Below, piece by piece: positions 1-5,433 of a stretch of 7,188 nt of DNA. The translations under genes and the position numbers were made by a program. The notes under the pieces were generated by a model. The model saw only the letters and a list, made by a program, of their open reading frames with translations. It was not told where the DNA came from and did no database searches. This stretch comes from Clostridia bacterium DTU080 (GTDB lineage Bacteria; Bacillota; Limnochordia; DTU080). The stretch spans positions 1 to 7,188 of the forward strand of contig LFTP01000121.1 of the NCBI GenBank assembly GCA_001513395.1. The letters run 5' to 3'. Each line of letters begins with the position of its first letter. Position 1 is the first letter of the stretch.

Positions 1-345
1 GGGGTACGTCTGGTCAGCAAGCCCGCCTATGCTCATCTCATATCTGAGTTGCTGCGGCCAGTGCGCAATTCAGGCCTGTCGCAAGCTGCGCTGGAAACTC
101 TGGCCATCGTCGCCTACAAGCAACCGGTCACCCGTTTGGACATCGAGACCATTCGCGGGGTGCGGGCCGAATCAGCGCTCAACTCGCTATTGGAGAGAGG
201 TCTCGTTGAAGAGGCAGGACGCAAGGAGGCACCGGGACGGCCCATTCTATACAGGACCACGACACGCTTTCTCATGGAGTTTGGGCTGGACAGTCTCAAA
301 GACTTGCCGCCTCTTGAGGAACCGGAGGCGCCCGCCGGGTCGTAG
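1..345 (+). CDS. scpB: Segregation and condensation protein B, 3' part (5' end outside window)
   Basis: ScpB is the winged-helix partner of ScpA in the SMC-ScpAB (bacterial condensin) complex, which acts on the chromosome in the cytoplasm to organise and separate replicated origins. The frame is open from the first base, so the gene runs in from the left; 114 codons remain. What is visible is the C-terminal winged-helix domain: a segment beginning SGLSQAALETLAIVAYKQP, then TRLDIETIRGV, then a helix and wing with LLERGLVEEAG and the GRPILYRTT strand, followed by FLMEFGLDSLKDLPPL. These are hallmark ScpB sequences. A short acidic, proline-rich tail ends at TAG. scpA is expected just upstream. 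A 47-base gap separates it from the DUF2953 gene, consistent with one transcript. Identification is by recognised family motifs; the N-terminal half cannot be judged. Confidence 0.95.
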   Translation, partial: GVRLVSKPAYAHLISELLRPVRNSGLSQAALETLAIVAYKQPVTRLDIETIRGVRAESALNSLLERGLVEEAGRKEAPGRPILYRTTTRFLMEFGLDSLKDLPPLEEPEAPAGS

Positions 346-392
346 AGCAAAGATCACTGGGGCATTCTACCATTTGGGAGGTGGCTCGTCCC

Positions 393-1097
393 GTGGTGGT
401 TGCCCTCGTCGCGGCGCTCTTGGTCTTGATCGTTTTCATACCCATTGATCTGGAAATACGTTTCAAGCTTTCTGAAACCCAGGCTCGTTTTGACTTGAGA
501 TTCTCCGTAGCCGGTCTTGTTAAGTGGCGAGTGAATGTTCCGCTGAGCGGACTTGGGCGGGGCTTGGTCAAAGCGCGCGTCCGGTTGTCTCCGGGCAATC
601 AAACGGCGCGGGTGACCGATAGGCTCACACCGCGGTCGCTATCACGACAACGGCGGGCGGACAAGTCTGTGATCCGCAGGGTCTTATCCGGTGTAGATGT
701 GGTACACATGTTGTTTGGATCGGGTCCGAGGAAGAATCCGGCCTTGGGAAGCATATGGTTGCGCCTTATTGTGGTGCCTTTTAGGATCATAAGTCCTCAT
801 TTTCGTTGCCTGGAGTTTAGTTGGCAGACGCGCATCGGAGTGGGAGATGCCGCCGCCACCGCGGTTGTCACGGGGATGCTTTGGGGATTGAAATGCGGTA
901 TCCTGGCCTACCTGGACAGACGGTTGGTTCTGCTCCGTCGGCCCAGTGTGGAGATTGAGCCCGATTTCACCAAAGCGGAATTGGACACAGAGCTATTTTG
1001 CATATTCCGGCTTTCCGTCGGTCAGATTATGTGGCGAACCCTACGAGATGCCGCACGACGTTGGCAACGAAAAGAGGCTGGAATCTATGGAGGGTAA
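393..1097 (+). CDS. DUF2953 family membrane-anchored protein
   Basis: This encodes about 234 residues of unknown biochemical function. Residues 1-20 are strongly hydrophobic (MVVALVAALLVLIVFIPIDL), suggesting an N-terminal membrane anchor. The middle (about 60-120) is basic and low in acidic residues. Residues 145-175 carry the pattern typical of DUF2953 proteins (WQTRIGVGDAAATAVVTG, then a second hydrophobic stretch). The family is usually found between scpB and ytfJ in spore-forming Bacillota, and that placement is the main support here. GTG codons at 381, 393 and 396 are in frame. I chose 393 because the ribosome-binding sequence GGGAGGTGG (376-384) would overlap a start at 381 but lies 8 bases before 393. 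The 3' end overlaps ytfJ by 11 bases, indicating translational coupling. Its neighbour suggests a role in sporulation or the cell envelope, which is inference only. Confidence 0.8.
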   Translation: MVVALVAALLVLIVFIPIDLEIRFKLSETQARFDLRFSVAGLVKWRVNVPLSGLGRGLVKARVRLSPGNQTARVTDRLTPRSLSRQRRADKSVIRRVLSGVDVVHMLFGSGPRKNPALGSIWLRLIVVPFRIISPHFRCLEFSWQTRIGVGDAAATAVVTGMLWGLKCGILAYLDRRLVLLRRPSVEIEPDFTKAELDTELFCIFRLSVGQIMWRTLRDAARRWQRKEAGIYGG

Positions 1098-1518
1098 GCA
1101 CCCTATTGAAGGTCTTATGCAGACCGCAATGGAGAGCATCAAAGAGATGGTGGATGTCAACACCATCTTGGGTGATCCGGTAGAAACGCCAGACGGTAGT
1201 GTGATTGTCCCGGTTTCTCGCGTCAGTCTGGGTTTTGCTGCCGGAGGCACGGAATACGAAGTGGAGGAACAGAAGGAACACAAAGGATTTCCGTTTGGCG
1301 GCGGCACCGGTGCCGGGATTTCCGTAAATCCCGTGGCCTTTCTTGTTGTGGGTCAAGGCCAGATTCGCTTGATGCCGGTGGACGGCAATGCAACCATTGA
1401 CCGCCTGCTGGATATGGCCCCTAGGATGTTCGAGCAATTCCAGAGCCTCTTGCGAGGCGGCAAGAACGGACGGACGAAGGTGGCCACTGAAGTTCATGGC
1501 CTTGACATAGATCTATAG
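1087..1518 (+). CDS. ytfJ: Sporulation protein YtfJ (GerW family)
   Basis: This encodes 143 residues, close to the usual length of YtfJ/GerW (about 150). In Bacillus the family is a spore protein needed for normal germination; its molecular activity is not established. Recognisable blocks are the N-terminal HPIEGLMQTAMESIKEMVDV, then NTILGDPVETPDGSVIVPVS at 25-44, VSLGFAAGG at 46-54, a glycine-rich turn FPFGGGTGAGISVNPVAFLV at 68-87, and the conserved IRLMPVD near 93-99. There is no signal peptide or membrane segment. The ATG at 1087 has AAGAGG (1072-1077) 9 bases upstream and overlaps the end of the DUF2953 gene by 11 bases, so the two are probably co-translated. A terminator follows directly. 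The gene is the best single clue that the host forms endospores. Confidence 0.92.
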   Translation: MEGKHPIEGLMQTAMESIKEMVDVNTILGDPVETPDGSVIVPVSRVSLGFAAGGTEYEVEEQKEHKGFPFGGGTGAGISVNPVAFLVVGQGQIRLMPVDGNATIDRLLDMAPRMFEQFQSLLRGGKNGRTKVATEVHGLDIDL

Positions 1519-1524
1519 ACTGCA

Positions 1525-1557
1525 GGTACGCCACCGTGGTGTGGCGTATCTTCTTTT
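1525..1557 (+). terminator. Intrinsic terminator after ytfJ
   Basis: A 10-bp stem (1525-1534 GGTACGCCAC with 1541-1550 GTGGCGTATC, one G-T wobble) closes a 6-base loop CGTGGT and is followed at once by TTCTTTT (1551-1557). It sits 6 bases after the ytfJ stop and before the rluB start, so it would end the scpB-ytfJ transcript. The T tract is broken by one C, so some read-through into rluB is possible. I saw no clear promoter between this element and rluB. Confidence 0.75.
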
Positions 1558-1574
1558 CCAGGGTGAAAGCCGCC

Positions 1575-2315
1575 ATGGAAAAGCAACGGCTTCAGAAAGT
1601 CTTGGCCGCCGGAGGCGTCGCTTCGCGTCGTCGGGCCGAAGAAATGATTCGTCAGGGTCGAGTGAGTGTCAATGGTACAGTGATCACGCAGATGGGTTTT
1701 CGCGTGGATCCGAGGACGGACCGCATCTGTGTCGATGGAGTTCCGATAGAAAGACCCCGGCGTCCGGTTTATGTTGCTTTGAACAAACCAGTCGGTGTCA
1801 TCAGTTCGACGCGGGATCCGCAAGGAAGAAAGACCGTCGTGGATCTGATTACGGGGGTCTCCGAACGCATCTATCCTGTCGGGCGCTTAGACGCAGATTC
1901 CGAAGGCTTAGTGCTGCTCACCAATGACGGGGAATTGGCTCTGCGTCTTATGCACCCGCGCTATGGGGTCAAGAAGCTTTATCGAGTGTGGGTCAAATCC
2001 AAACCGACAAGGTGGGCCTTGCAAGCGCTGGAGGAAGGGGTCATGCTGAGTGACGGGCGAACGGCTCCGGCTCGGGTGACGCTTGGCATTACCGATGAGA
2101 TCGGCACCCAGTTGCAGATTGAACTGAGCGAGGGTCGCAACCGTCAGATTCGGCGGATGTGTGAAGCCGTCGGCTATCCTGTCGTTCGGCTCCGTCGTGA
2201 AAAGATCGGTCCTTTGTCGTTGGGCTCTTTGCGACAAGGGCAATGGCGCCATTTGAGCCCGGCTGAACTGCGCTTGTTGCGGCGAGCCGCCGGACTGGAG
2301 CCCAAGAACGGATAG
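1575..2315 (+). CDS. rluB: 23S rRNA pseudouridine synthase, RluB/RsuA family
   Basis: This enzyme converts a specific uridine in large-subunit ribosomal RNA to pseudouridine in the cytoplasm. The 246-residue protein has an N-terminal S4 RNA-binding domain (about 3-60; RLQKVLAAGGVASRRRAEEM and GRVSVNG), then the RsuA-type catalytic domain. Visible motifs are YVALNKPVGVISS (66-78), the catalytic motif GRLDADSEGLVLLTNDG with Asp106, KKLYRVWV (133-140), and SEGRNRQIRRMCEAVGYPV (185-203). The ATG at 1575 is preceded by AGGGTGA (1560-1566) at 8 bases; an upstream in-frame GTG at 1536 lies inside the terminator loop and is unlikely. RluB is the most common name for this position in Bacillota, but RsuA-like 16S enzymes share these motifs, so the exact target uridine is not proven. 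The 3' end of the gene contains unusual inverted repeats. Confidence 0.93.
   Translation: MEKQRLQKVLAAGGVASRRRAEEMIRQGRVSVNGTVITQMGFRVDPRTDRICVDGVPIERPRRPVYVALNKPVGVISSTRDPQGRKTVVDLITGVSERIYPVGRLDADSEGLVLLTNDGELALRLMHPRYGVKKLYRVWVKSKPTRWALQALEEGVMLSDGRTAPARVTLGITDEIGTQLQIELSEGRNRQIRRMCEAVGYPVVRLRREKIGPLSLGSLRQGQWRHLSPAELRLLRRAAGLEPKNG
2211..2240 (+). repeat. Hairpin in the rluB 3' coding region
   Basis: CCTTTGTCG (2211-2219) can pair with CGACAAGGG (2232-2240): 9 bp including one G-U, with a 12-base loop. The loop begins with TTGGGCTC (2220-2227), which is an exact copy of 2337-2344 and is complementary to GAGCCCAA at 2298-2305. The codons encode ordinary RluB residues, so chance is possible. 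Confidence 0.4.
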
Positions 2316-2349
2316 CGTGGCAGTGGGCCTTTCTTGTTGGGCTCCGGTC
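2293..2349 (+). repeat. 13-bp inverted repeat spanning the rluB stop and hutP -35 box
   Basis: The left arm GACTGGAGCCCAA (2293-2305) and right arm TTGGGCTCCGGTC (2337-2349) pair over 13 positions, with one U-G. The 31-base interior holds the rluB stop (2313-2315). The right arm overlaps the -35 hexamer (2334-2339) of the promoter for hutP. No T tract follows the right arm, so it is not a canonical intrinsic terminator. It could be a transcript-stabilising 3' hairpin for rluB, a terminator of unusual type, or an operator for a dimeric regulator at the promoter. The pairing is seen directly; the role is inference. Confidence 0.6.
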
Positions 2350-2362
2350 GCTGTGGTATAGT
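2334..2362 (+). promoter_or_regulatory. Sigma-A-type promoter for hutP-aroH-hisC
   Basis: TTGTTG (2334-2339) and TATAGT (2357-2362) are separated by 17 bases, and the -10 box has an upstream TG (2354-2355) in the extended -10 position. Transcription would begin near 2369, about 40 bases before the hutP ATG, leaving a short leader. This is the best promoter-like match I found in the window. It makes hutP the first gene of the amino-acid cluster. Confidence 0.65.
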
Positions 2363-2409
2363 GATTCCAGGTGGCTCAGCAAGCCCGTGAAATGCGGAGG
2401 GATATACCG

Positions 2410-2832
2410 ATGCGTGCGACCCAGAGCAAGGATGTCGCTCGGGCCGCCATCTTGATGGCACTGACCCGGGAGCGTGAAGAAGAAGATCACCTGCAAGACG
2501 AACTGGAAAGGCAAGGTGTGAAAGCCGCGGCCGCCGATTACGGCGGTGAGTTTCTTCCTGCCGTCCAGCGCATCATAGAGCGAGCGGTTGTGGCCGCCAA
2601 ACGTGAAGGGGTTATCAAGGCCACGCATGCCGAAGAGGGAGCGGTGGCCGGAGCTACCCATGAGGCGCTGGCTCAAGTCTCGCGTAAGGCGCTGGGGTTG
2701 AATGTAGGAGGCAAAATCGGCATTGCCAGACACGGTGAACACGTCGCCGTGGCTATTTATCTATGTGTCGGTCTGTTGCATCTGGATGATGTGACCATCG
2801 GGTTAGGGCATCGGGCCGTGCCATCGAGGTAG
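2410..2832 (+). CDS. hutP: HutP-family regulatory protein
   Basis: HutP of Bacillus subtilis is a hexameric RNA-binding antiterminator that needs L-histidine and Mg2+ to switch on the histidine-degradation operon. This 140-residue protein has similar length and a recognisable core: REGVIKATHAEEGAVAGATH (65-84), then an alpha-beta segment GGKIGIARHGEHVAVAIYLC (100-119) and the end DDVTIGLGHRAV (126-137). By eye, the positions of B. subtilis His73, His77 and His138, which bind the metal, are Gly, Gly and Asp here, so ligand or metal dependence may differ. ATG at 2410 is chosen because GGAGGG (2396-2401) lies 8 bases upstream; an earlier GTG at 2371 lacks such a site and falls at the predicted transcript start. 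aroH begins 15 bases after its stop. No hut catabolic gene is in the window. A role in sensing histidine or an aromatic amino acid is inference. Confidence 0.8.
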   Translation: MRATQSKDVARAAILMALTREREEEDHLQDELERQGVKAAAADYGGEFLPAVQRIIERAVVAAKREGVIKATHAEEGAVAGATHEALAQVSRKALGLNVGGKIGIARHGEHVAVAIYLCVGLLHLDDVTIGLGHRAVPSR

Positions 2833-2847
2833 CAGGGGGTGGTTGTT

Positions 2848-3225
2848 GTGTCTGTTGCGCGTACGCAAGCCCTTCGCGGAGCCACTACGGTGGAGCGGAA
2901 TGACGAAAAGCTGATCATAGAAGCCACCAAAGAGATGCTCACGAAACTCTGCGAGTGGAATGGGCTGGAATATGACGACATCGTCAGTATCATCTTTTCG
3001 TCAACTCAGGACCTGAACGCCGCCTATCCTGCGGTGGGTGCACGGCAGTTGGGAATGACTCAAGTACCCTTGATGTGCGTGACGGAGCTTCCCGTTCCCG
3101 GAAGTCTGCCGCTTTGTATACGCTGCCTCATGCACATACACACGTCCCGACCCCGACACGAGCTTCGGCACGTGTATTTGCGCGAGGCTCGCCGCTTGCG
3201 CCCGGATTTAGTCCGAGAAGAATAA
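2848..3225 (+). CDS. aroH: Chorismate mutase, AroH type
   Basis: AroH rearranges chorismate to prephenate, the branch to phenylalanine and tyrosine, as a cytoplasmic homotrimer. The 125-residue protein matches the monofunctional AroH fold in length (B. subtilis 127). Active-site residues line up by eye: Arg10 in LRGATTVE, Arg66, Cys77 and Glu80 in MCVTELPVPGSLPLCIR, Arg92 in the same block, and Tyr110 in RHVYLREARRLRPDL, corresponding to B. subtilis Arg7, Arg63, Cys75, Glu78, Arg90 and Tyr108. GTG codons at 2839 and 2848 are both in frame. I prefer 2848 because AGGGGGTG (2834-2841) resembles the consensus ribosome site with its core 8 bases upstream, and the resulting length fits the family. 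It lies between hutP and hisC, with 37 bases before hisC, probably in one transcript. Confidence 0.92.
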   Translation: MSVARTQALRGATTVERNDEKLIIEATKEMLTKLCEWNGLEYDDIVSIIFSSTQDLNAAYPAVGARQLGMTQVPLMCVTELPVPGSLPLCIRCLMHIHTSRPRHELRHVYLREARRLRPDLVREE

Positions 3226-3262
3226 GGGCAAATAGATATTCAGAGAGGAGACGGAGGCTGCA

Positions 3263-4360
3263 GTGCGTATACCGTCGCATCGGCCGGCTATAGAACGCAT
3301 CACACCCTATGTGCCGGGAAAGCCGATCGCCGAAGTTCAAGAGGAGTACGGTTTGGAGAATATAATCAAGCTGGCTTCCAACGAGAACCCTCTAGGCCCG
3401 TCCCCGTTGGCGATGGAGGCCCTCAAGGAAGCGATCAGCGGTGTACATATCTATCCGGACGGAGCCGCTCGGGATCTTCGCAATGCCATAGCGAAGAAAT
3501 ACGGTGTCTCGTCGGACGAGGTTTTCGTCGGGAACGGCTCGGATGAGATCATAAAGCTGTTGGCGGAGGCTTTCTTACTACCTGATGATGAGGTCATATT
3601 TGCGGATGCGACGTTTTCGGAGTACGCATACGCGACGCGCCTCATGGGTGCCCGGGAAGTCGTGGTACCGGTGCGGGAGGAGACACATGATCTTACGGCC
3701 ATGGCTGAGCGGATCACTGAGCGGACCAAGATAGTGTTTATCTGCAATCCTAATAACCCAACCGGTACGTATGTGAATGCCGAGGCTGTCGATGCTTTTC
3801 TTGAAAAAGTCCCCGAGGGTGTTTTGGTGGTCCTGGATGAAGCCTATGTTGAATACGTGGATGCAGCGGATTTTCCGAATGCCATCGATCTCATCTGTCA
3901 AGGTCGGCTTGTGGCCACCATGCGCACGTTTTCCAAGATCTACGGGCTCGCGGGTCTCAGAGTAGGCTACATTATCGCCCCCCGAGACGTTGTGGCTTTG
4001 CTCAATCGGGTTAAAGAACCATTCAATGTCAACTTATTGGCTCAGAAGGCAGCTCTCGCGGCTTTGGATGATACAGAGCATCTGGAGCGCAGCCGTGAAA
4101 CAAACAGCCAAGGTAAAGCCTATCTCTATGCGGCATTTGCGGATATGGGGCTGCGGTATTGTCCGACTCAGGCTAACTTCATCTTCGTTGACATCGGACG
4201 GCCGTGTCGGCCCGTTTACGAAAGGCTGTTGCAAGAAGGGGTGATAGTGAGAACCGGTGACATTTTTGACAGACCCACGTTCTTGCGGGTGACTATCGGC
4301 ACACAGGAGGAGAATGAGCGCTTTATCGCGGCTTTACGCCGAGCCTTGGCAGTAGGTTAA
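3263..4360 (+). CDS. hisC: Histidinol-phosphate / aromatic aminotransferase HisC
   Basis: This is a PLP-dependent class I/II aminotransferase of 365 residues, a full-length HisC. HisC converts imidazole-acetol phosphate and glutamate to histidinol phosphate; in several Bacillota the same enzyme also transaminates 4-hydroxyphenylpyruvate and phenylpyruvate. Visible features are the N-terminal YVPGKPIAEVQEEYGL, KLASNENPLGPSP (36-48), IYPDGAARDLRNAIA (63-77), VGNGSDEIIKLL (89-100), FICNPNNPTGTY (159-170), LDEAYVEY (191-198), the PLP lysine Lys225 in RTFSKIYGLAGLRVGY, and the carboxylate-binding Arg342 in FLRVTIG. The GTG at 3263 has GGAGG (3253-3257) 5 bases upstream. Placement between aroH and aroF/tyrA, with no other his gene in view, argues that it finishes tyrosine and phenylalanine synthesis here, perhaps with dual use in histidine synthesis. 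Substrate choice cannot be read from motifs alone. Confidence 0.93.
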   Translation: MRIPSHRPAIERITPYVPGKPIAEVQEEYGLENIIKLASNENPLGPSPLAMEALKEAISGVHIYPDGAARDLRNAIAKKYGVSSDEVFVGNGSDEIIKLLAEAFLLPDDEVIFADATFSEYAYATRLMGAREVVVPVREETHDLTAMAERITERTKIVFICNPNNPTGTYVNAEAVDAFLEKVPEGVLVVLDEAYVEYVDAADFPNAIDLICQGRLVATMRTFSKIYGLAGLRVGYIIAPRDVVALLNRVKEPFNVNLLAQKAALAALDDTEHLERSRETNSQGKAYLYAAFADMGLRYCPTQANFIFVDIGRPCRPVYERLLQEGVIVRTGDIFDRPTFLRVTIGTQEENERFIAALRRALAVG

Positions 4361-4372
4361 AAAAAGTATAAA
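4346..4372 (+). promoter_or_regulatory. Possible weak promoter before aroF
   Basis: TTGGCA (4346-4351, inside the hisC end) and TATAAA (4367-4372) resemble -35 and -10 boxes, but the spacer is only 15 bases, shorter than the usual 16-18. It would start transcription near 4379, about 40 bases ahead of aroF, and could boost aroF-tyrA within the operon. Tentative. Confidence 0.25.
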
Positions 4373-4419
4373 CCAGGGCGCTGATAAGCACGGTAGCATG
4401 GTAGAATGGAGGGCGCACC

Positions 4420-5433
4420 ATGGTTGTGGTCATGCAACGGACCGCTTCGCAAGAGGATTTGGAAGCGGTTGTCAATCGATTGCGGGAGTTGGGATTTGCC
4501 ACGCATATCTCGCGTGGTGTCGAACGTACGATCATAGGAGCGGTCGGTGAGAAAACGATAGACCAGCTACAGCGGCTTGAGGCCATGTCGGGCGTGGAAA
4601 GGATCGTTCCCATCCTCCAACCCTTCAAGCTGGCGGGCCGGGAGTTTCAGCCGGAAACCAGTCAGATACAGGTAGGTAACGTGGTTTTCGGAGGCCAGAT
4701 GATTCCGGTGATCGCCGGACCGTGTGCCGTGGAGAACGAGAAGCAGCTGTTTGAGACCGCCGATCATGTGAAAAAAGCCGGAGCATCCATGTTGCGAGGA
4801 GGAGCTTTCAAACCCCGTACGTCGCCCTACACGTTTCAGGGTTTGGAAGAAGAGGGCCTGCGTTTGTTGGCCGAGGCTCGGAGGCGCACCGGCTTACCGG
4901 TGGTCACTGAGGTGGTTAATCCACGGGACGTAGAGACGGTGATTCAATACGCGGACATGCTGCAGATAGGCGCCCGCAATATGCAAAACTACACGTTGCT
5001 GAAGGAAGTGGGCATGTCCAGACGGCCTGTTCTGGTAAAGCGTGGCCTGTCGGCCACGGTCGAAGAGTGGTTGATGGCCGCGGAGTACATCATGCTCGCG
5101 GGCAATGAGAATGTCGTGTTGTGTGAGCGCGGGATTCGCACCTATGAAACCCAGACACGGAACACTCTGGATATGAGTGCAGTGGCGGCCGTCCAAGAGC
5201 TTTCGCATCTGCCGATCGTGGTAGATCCCTCGCACGGTACGGGTAAATGGAGATATGTGACGCCAATGGCTTTGGCAGCGGTAGCCGCCGGTGCAGACGG
5301 CTTGATGATCGAGGTCCACTGTCGTCCGGAAGAGGCGCTCTCAGACGGGCCGCAGAGCTTGCGGCCGGAAGTATTTGCCCGATTGATGGAGCGATTGGCT
5401 CCGGTGGCTAAAGCTGTGGGGCGAACGCTATGA
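4420..5433 (+). CDS. aroF: 3-deoxy-7-phosphoheptulonate (DAHP) synthase with N-terminal regulatory domain
   Basis: This enzyme condenses phosphoenolpyruvate and erythrose 4-phosphate to DAHP, the first committed step of the shikimate pathway. The 337-residue protein has a ferredoxin-like N-terminal domain (about 1-70), the type that carries feedback inhibition by tyrosine or phenylalanine in the Thermotoga enzyme, then the TIM-barrel catalytic domain of the AroA-I-beta class. Visible motifs are IAGPCAVEN (98-106), MLRGGAFKPRTSPYTFQG (124-141), LQIGARNMQN (181-190), LVKRG (205-209), CERGIRTYE (235-243), VVDPSHGTG (267-275), MIEVHCRPEEALSDGPQSL (296-314). The metal ligands Cys102, His272, Glu298 and Asp309 are all present. 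ATG at 4420 follows GGAGGG (4408-4413) by 6 bases. Its TGA overlaps the tyrA ATG (ATGA), so the two are translationally coupled. Feedback control is inferred from the domain. Confidence 0.96.
   Translation: MVVVMQRTASQEDLEAVVNRLRELGFATHISRGVERTIIGAVGEKTIDQLQRLEAMSGVERIVPILQPFKLAGREFQPETSQIQVGNVVFGGQMIPVIAGPCAVENEKQLFETADHVKKAGASMLRGGAFKPRTSPYTFQGLEEEGLRLLAEARRRTGLPVVTEVVNPRDVETVIQYADMLQIGARNMQNYTLLKEVGMSRRPVLVKRGLSATVEEWLMAAEYIMLAGNENVVLCERGIRTYETQTRNTLDMSAVAAVQELSHLPIVVDPSHGTGKWRYVTPMALAAVAAGADGLMIEVHCRPEEALSDGPQSLRPEVFARLMERLAPVAKAVGRTL

Noticed and set aside
1302..1315. 14-bp perfect palindrome CGGCACCGGTGCCG in ytfJ
   Set aside because: It falls in the conserved glycine-rich turn, where GGC/GGT codons readily create such symmetry; no spacer or flanking signal suggests a site.
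1502..1507. Perfect TTGACA -35 box near the end of ytfJ
   Set aside because: No acceptable -10 box at 16-18 bases; the site codes for the normal ytfJ C-terminus and is followed by a terminator.
2531..2546. CCGCCG-ATTA-CGGCGG hairpin in hutP
   Set aside because: Short GC-rich stem in alanine/glycine codons, no T tract, well within chance.
4402..4407. TAGAAT as a -10 box before aroF
   Set aside because: It abuts the ribosome site, would leave almost no leader, and has no -35 box at the proper distance.
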